The position numbers and the translations under genes were made by a program. The notes under the pieces are model-generated. The model had not been told where the DNA came from, searched no databases, and saw nothing but the letters and a program-made list of their open reading frames with translations. A stretch of 43,338 nucleotides of DNA, taken from NCBI GenBank assembly GCA_001788095.1, contig MFZX01000043.1, positions 1-43,338 on the forward strand, written 5' to 3'. Positions 40,722-43,338 of this stretch are shown here, in pieces (position 1 is the stretch's first letter; each line of letters begins with the position of its first letter). This DNA is from Candidatus Roizmanbacteria bacterium RIFCSPHIGHO2_12_FULL_37_23. GTDB taxonomy: Bacteria > Patescibacteriota > Microgenomatia > UBA1406 > HO2-37-13b.

Positions 40722-41222
40722 TTATTTGGATACCGCTGTTAAATCATTTTCCGATTTTATGTTTACAGCATCTTGGAGGAGCCTTTCAAAAATAGCTGCA
40801 GTACTTGCAATTACTATGGAGGCAAACATGGTGTAAATACCTAAAGCAACAGGACCAGCTACATCATCACCACTGGCATTTAAAATAAGAAAGACATCTC
40901 CCAACACAATAAAGACAGGGATGACTAGTGCACAGTATTTTATTATCCTCACAGCTTTCACTGCTAATTGAGAAAAGACTTTATTGCTATCAACATAACC
41001 TAAAAACTTAAATGCGTAATATAACGCAACAAAAAATGGAATTGAAGCTATATAACCATAGATAATAAGTGGATCTTTATAAATACTGATTAGATCTAAG
41101 TTAGTAGCTCTTCCTTCAAGTTGGGGAAACCAAATCATCCATATAAGGGTACCGATTGCGATAAGTAAAATGACTACCTTTAGGAATAATGTTGAACTTT
41201 GTTTTACAAGTATTTTACCCAT
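40722..41222 (-). CDS. DUF2975 family membrane protein
   Basis: A 166-residue protein with four helices: LFLKVVILLIAIGTLIWMIWF, LIIYGYIASIPFFVALYYAFKFL, IIKYCALVIPVFIVLGDVFLIL and GIYTMFASIVIASTAAIFERLL. The pattern YYAFKFLGYVDSNKVFS between helices 2 and 3 and ERLLQDAVNIKSENDLTV-like end match DUF2975 (PF11188), often next to Xre regulators, which are not seen here. It is in the membrane; function unknown. Confidence 0.85.
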   Translation of the reverse strand: MGKILVKQSSTLFLKVVILLIAIGTLIWMIWFPQLEGRATNLDLISIYKDPLIIYGYIASIPFFVALYYAFKFLGYVDSNKVFSQLAVKAVRIIKYCALVIPVFIVLGDVFLILNASGDDVAGPVALGIYTMFASIVIASTAAIFERLLQDAVNIKSENDLTAVSK

Positions 41223-41240
41223 ACATTGATATGCTAACTC

Positions 41241-41513
41241 CTATTTTATCGATTTTAAGAGATTTTTATAAGCTTTTATCAAAGTTCCCTTTTTTGTCTT
41301 AGTCCATTTCTTAACTTCCTATTCTCTTTTCATAGCTTCTTGGAGCGTGGAAAATTTTTCAGAATAAACTAAAGCAACTGGTTTCTTTGCTCGTAAATAT
41401 TTTGCGCCTCGGGAAGTAGAAGAGTTATGCTCATGAATTCTTTTTTCTAAATTATTTGTCTGTCCGCAATATAAAGTACTATCAGAACATCGAAGAATAT
41501 AGAAGTAAAACAT
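41241..41513 (-). pseudogene. GIY-YIG nuclease gene interrupted by an in-frame TAG
   Basis: The frame MFYFYILRCSDSTLYCGQTN...LQEAMKRE stops at TAG (41319-41321), then continues in the same frame as EVKKWTKTKKGTLIKAYKNL to a second TAG at 41241. The part after the stop is the ordinary end of this family (KRExEVKKWxxxKK), so a single base change, for instance AAG to TAG, explains it. The shorter protein would have 64 residues, the restored one 90. Read-through is an alternative. Confidence 0.78.
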
Positions 41514-41562
41514 TTATTAATTCCTTTCGACTCGTTTCACTCACTCAAGACCTTCGCTTGTT

Positions 41563-42144
41563 CTAATCAATAAATTTGTCCGGGAGAGAAATCGGTTTAT
41601 ACTCCTTGAAATAATTAATAATATTGTTAATATCATCCTCGATGAGGACAATATTTCCAAGCGCAATTTTTGAGAAGCTTTTTTCAGTCATATATTTCAG
41701 GAATTCAATGAATTTGTCGTAAAAACCCTTGTAATTATAAATAGCTATTGGCTTATCAAACAATTTATTGGCTTTACCACCGACTATTATTCCTAATTCC
41801 TCAAGAGTCCCATAACCACCAGGTAAAATTATAAATCCATTTGATAGTTCAACAATTTTTCTTTTCCTATCCTCCATTGTTGGAACTAAAAATTTCTCAT
41901 CCAAATTAGAATAGGCTTTATACCCTTTGGTTACTTTCATTAAGTCTTTTGCAATTACTCCAACTAAGTCTTTTCCACCATTATCTTTGTAACTTTTTGC
42001 AAGCTCTCCCATCATCCCATAATCGGTTCCTCCAAAAACAACTCCAAATCCTTCATGAGCCAAGCTAGCCGCAACCATATGAGTTAAATCTATATATTCG
42101 GGAGCCACTTTTAGAGAAGAAGTTAAACTTATACCAATTCTCAT
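41563..42144 (-). CDS. LOG family protein (TIGR00730), nucleoside-monophosphate phosphoribohydrolase type
   Basis: A 193-residue Rossmann-like protein. Unlike the copy at 20266 it has the canonical PGGYGTLEELG motif near 108 and GGTDYGMMGELAKSYKDNGG near 38-57. Relatives hydrolyse cytokinin riboside or purine nucleoside monophosphates. A TATAAT (42156-42151) ends 6 nt before the ATG, and the palindrome copy 2 lies 24 nt upstream. No clear operon partner. Confidence 0.9.
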   Translation of the reverse strand: MRIGISLTSSLKVAPEYIDLTHMVAASLAHEGFGVVFGGTDYGMMGELAKSYKDNGGKDLVGVIAKDLMKVTKGYKAYSNLDEKFLVPTMEDRKRKIVELSNGFIILPGGYGTLEELGIIVGGKANKLFDKPIAIYNYKGFYDKFIEFLKYMTEKSFSKIALGNIVLIEDDINNIINYFKEYKPISLPDKFID

Positions 42145-42150
42145 AGAGAT

Positions 42151-42156
42151 ATTATA
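42151..42156 (-). promoter_or_regulatory. -10 box, leaderless start of the LOG-family gene
   Basis: TATAAT on the minus strand ends 6 nt before ATG 42144. Confidence 0.55.
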
Positions 42157-42167
42157 TGTTAATTAAT

Positions 42168-42180
42168 AACCCTCGGGGTT
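42168..42180. repeat. Palindrome AACCCTCGGGGTT, copy 2
   Basis: Same 13 bp as 39602-39614, with similar flanks (TTAAT before, GGGA after). It lies upstream of the LOG-family gene promoter. Confidence 0.6.
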
Positions 42181-42206
42181 GGGAATTTGAACGAGCTTAT
42201 TATAAA

Positions 42207-42686
42207 CTACATATCTAGAAACACTACCCTATTATTTGTCCAGGATAGAAACTTTTTTAGATCACTTATATCTATAACCAACGTTGCTGTATTAATATTA
42301 GGATGAAATCCCAGCTTCTCAAACTTCAAAAGATCTTTATCTACAATAATATTTACTTCTTTATTTTCGTCATTAATTAATCCGAAAGGAGATACTGCCC
42401 CCGGGAGTAATTCAAGATATTTCATAAGTCTTTCAGGGGAAGCAAGGCTGAGTCTACTTTCATCTAACTGAGAAGTAAGTTTTTTTAGATCAACTTGTTT
42501 TAAACCTTCAATAATTATTAGATAGTGTTTGTCTCCTTTTTTATTTCTAATAAAAAGGTTTTTGCTATGGCCAGTATTAATTCCTGCAAAATACTCATTT
42601 GCTTCTTCAACAGTATAAACCGCAGGATGCTCGTATTTTTGGTACTCAATACCTAATTCTTCAAGTATTTGATAAATATCTTTCAT
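42207..42686 (-). CDS. YbaK/ProX-family aminoacyl-tRNA deacylase
   Basis: A 159-residue editing-domain protein that hydrolyses mischarged aminoacyl-tRNA (usually prolyl-tRNA carrying Cys or Ala). Conserved KYEHPAVYTVEEA near 17, GHSKNLFIRNKKGDKHYLIII near 39-59 with the active-site Lys, LASPERLMKYL near 81, and GAVSPFGLIND near 95. Closest to the PrdX/ProX type with KNLFLR. Single domain, no synthetase fusion. It lies 18 bp after the PQ-loop-like gene. Confidence 0.9.
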   Translation of the reverse strand: MKDIYQILEELGIEYQKYEHPAVYTVEEANEYFAGINTGHSKNLFIRNKKGDKHYLIIIEGLKQVDLKKLTSQLDESRLSLASPERLMKYLELLPGAVSPFGLINDENKEVNIIVDKDLLKFEKLGFHPNINTATLVIDISDLKKFLSWTNNRVVFLDM

Positions 42687-42704
42687 AATAAAGATTCCCG
42701 GATG

Positions 42705-43286
42705 TTAACCTTTAGATAACTGCTTTCTTCTAATAAAGAGCATACCTATAAACGCCCAGTTCATAACAACTAGCGAGATGGGGTAAAGCGACGTGGTGAT
42801 TGTAAAGTTCGATAGAGCAAAAAGTGATAACAAAAATTTGAAACCACTTAAAAAATAAGTTATCAATGTTTCTTCGTTTGGCTTAAAGTAAGATTTCCTA
42901 AATGTTGGGAAAAATCCCAAAGCATCTATAACAGAAATAAGAATTACAGAAAGCAATGGTCCTTTTGTTAAATACCATAAAATAAGTGCCAACCCCGCCC
43001 CTATTAAACTTAACCAATCTATAAGTACAATATTTTTTCTTCCCTTTACTACACCAGCTATAAATATAAAAAAACATATAACTGCGGTGAATCCTGTAAC
43101 CCAAGCTCCTGGTCCCGCCCCATCTACTACCTGACCCGCGAAACCTATTGCTGTTAATATTCCCCAAACTAGCCAAGAGAATGCATGGGGCTTAGTTTTA
43201 TTTGCAAAGATATCCTTAAAATAGGGAATGTAACTAATGAATGCTATAACCGTAGCAGTAACTCCAATTACAGATTTGTAGTCCAT
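42705..43286 (-). CDS. Multi-pass membrane protein, PQ-loop-like
   Basis: A 193-residue protein with about seven helices. The first, IAFISYIPYFKDIFANKTKP, followed by HAFSWLVWGILTAIGFAGQ, and a second copy-like block ALGFFPTFRKSYFKPNEETL, resemble the repeated unit of PQ-loop/SemiSWEET transporters (the first helix with a Pro, then a polar loop). The PQ dipeptide itself is replaced by IP and FP. A substrate cannot be named. TATACT (43298-43293) ends 6 nt before the ATG. Confidence 0.75.
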   Translation of the reverse strand: MDYKSVIGVTATVIAFISYIPYFKDIFANKTKPHAFSWLVWGILTAIGFAGQVVDGAGPGAWVTGFTAVICFFIFIAGVVKGRKNIVLIDWLSLIGAGLALILWYLTKGPLLSVILISVIDALGFFPTFRKSYFKPNEETLITYFLSGFKFLLSLFALSNFTITTSLYPISLVVMNWAFIGMLFIRRKQLSKG

Positions 43287-43292
43287 GTTAGG

Positions 43293-43298
43293 AGTATA
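43293..43298 (-). promoter_or_regulatory. -10 box, leaderless start at 43286
   Basis: TATACT on the minus strand ends 6 nt before ATG 43286. Confidence 0.5.
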
Positions 43299-43338
43299 TC
43301 AAGAAAGTTCTAACATAGCACACTGAGGCTATCTTAAA

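Noticed and set aside
39350-41513. Intron- or phage-type homing region because of two GIY-YIG genes
   Set aside because: No intron, integrase or phage gene is nearby; small GIY-YIG proteins of this type are common stand-alone genes.

Overview
The window looks like a piece of a low-GC, gene-dense bacterial chromosome. It is most probably from the Candidate Phyla Radiation (Patescibacteria), Microgenomates-like. This is inferred from style: bacterial -10 boxes, an ECF sigma factor, MscL, single-membrane-anchored exported proteins with Thr/Pro spacers (TPTPTPT), many small membrane proteins, and almost no Shine-Dalgarno sequences. No 16S rRNA or ribosomal protein is present to prove it. There is no CRISPR array, prophage, IS element or replication origin.

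Layout. (1) Positions 7534 down to 1, minus strand: one long operon. It starts with an ECF sigma factor, a one-TM protein and a Yip1-like membrane protein, then carries the mevalonate pathway: HMG-CoA reductase, HMG-CoA synthase, thiolase, a DUF35 protein, two GHMP kinases and diphosphomevalonate decarboxylase (cut by the window edge). The synthase/thiolase/DUF35 trio is of the type known from archaea. (2) 7.6-15.6 kb: mixed housekeeping and envelope genes (DUF378, phosphoribosyltransferase, PH-domain protein, MsrB, MFS transporter, sugar dehydrogenase, MscL, VKOR with a His-rich anchored partner, cysteine hydrolase, tRNA-Gln). (3) 15.7-20.3 kb: alpha-glucan operon GH15 / GT4-5 / GH57, followed on the other strand by transketolase and a LOG-family protein. 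(4) 22.7-28.8 kb: CAP-domain protein, remains of a flavin-transfer system (ApbE with an internal deletion) beside an RnfD/NqrB-like protein, then endonuclease Q and a UvrD-like helicase. (5) 28.8-32.8 kb: four-gene operon of anchored surface proteins. (6) 32.9-43.3 kb: accessory genes, several broken: a methyltransferase remnant, an alpha/beta-hydrolase fragment, a possible Nudix stub and a GIY-YIG gene with an in-frame TAG.

How it works together. The mevalonate operon should make isoprenoid precursors. The glucan operon should build and degrade a storage polysaccharide, with transketolase handling the sugar phosphates. Gene expression shows a clear signature: a -10 box (TATAAT, TACAAT or TATACT) ends 6-8 nt before the ATG at many first genes, so their mRNAs are probably leaderless. 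Strong GGGGGTGA ribosome-binding sites appear only before three very small membrane-protein genes. The strongest novelty candidates are the sigma-led operon with an archaeal-style early mevalonate module whose DUF35 lacks its zinc ribbon, the collapsed ApbE/RnfD locus, the tRNA-Gln/hydrolase junction, and the cluster of internally deleted genes.
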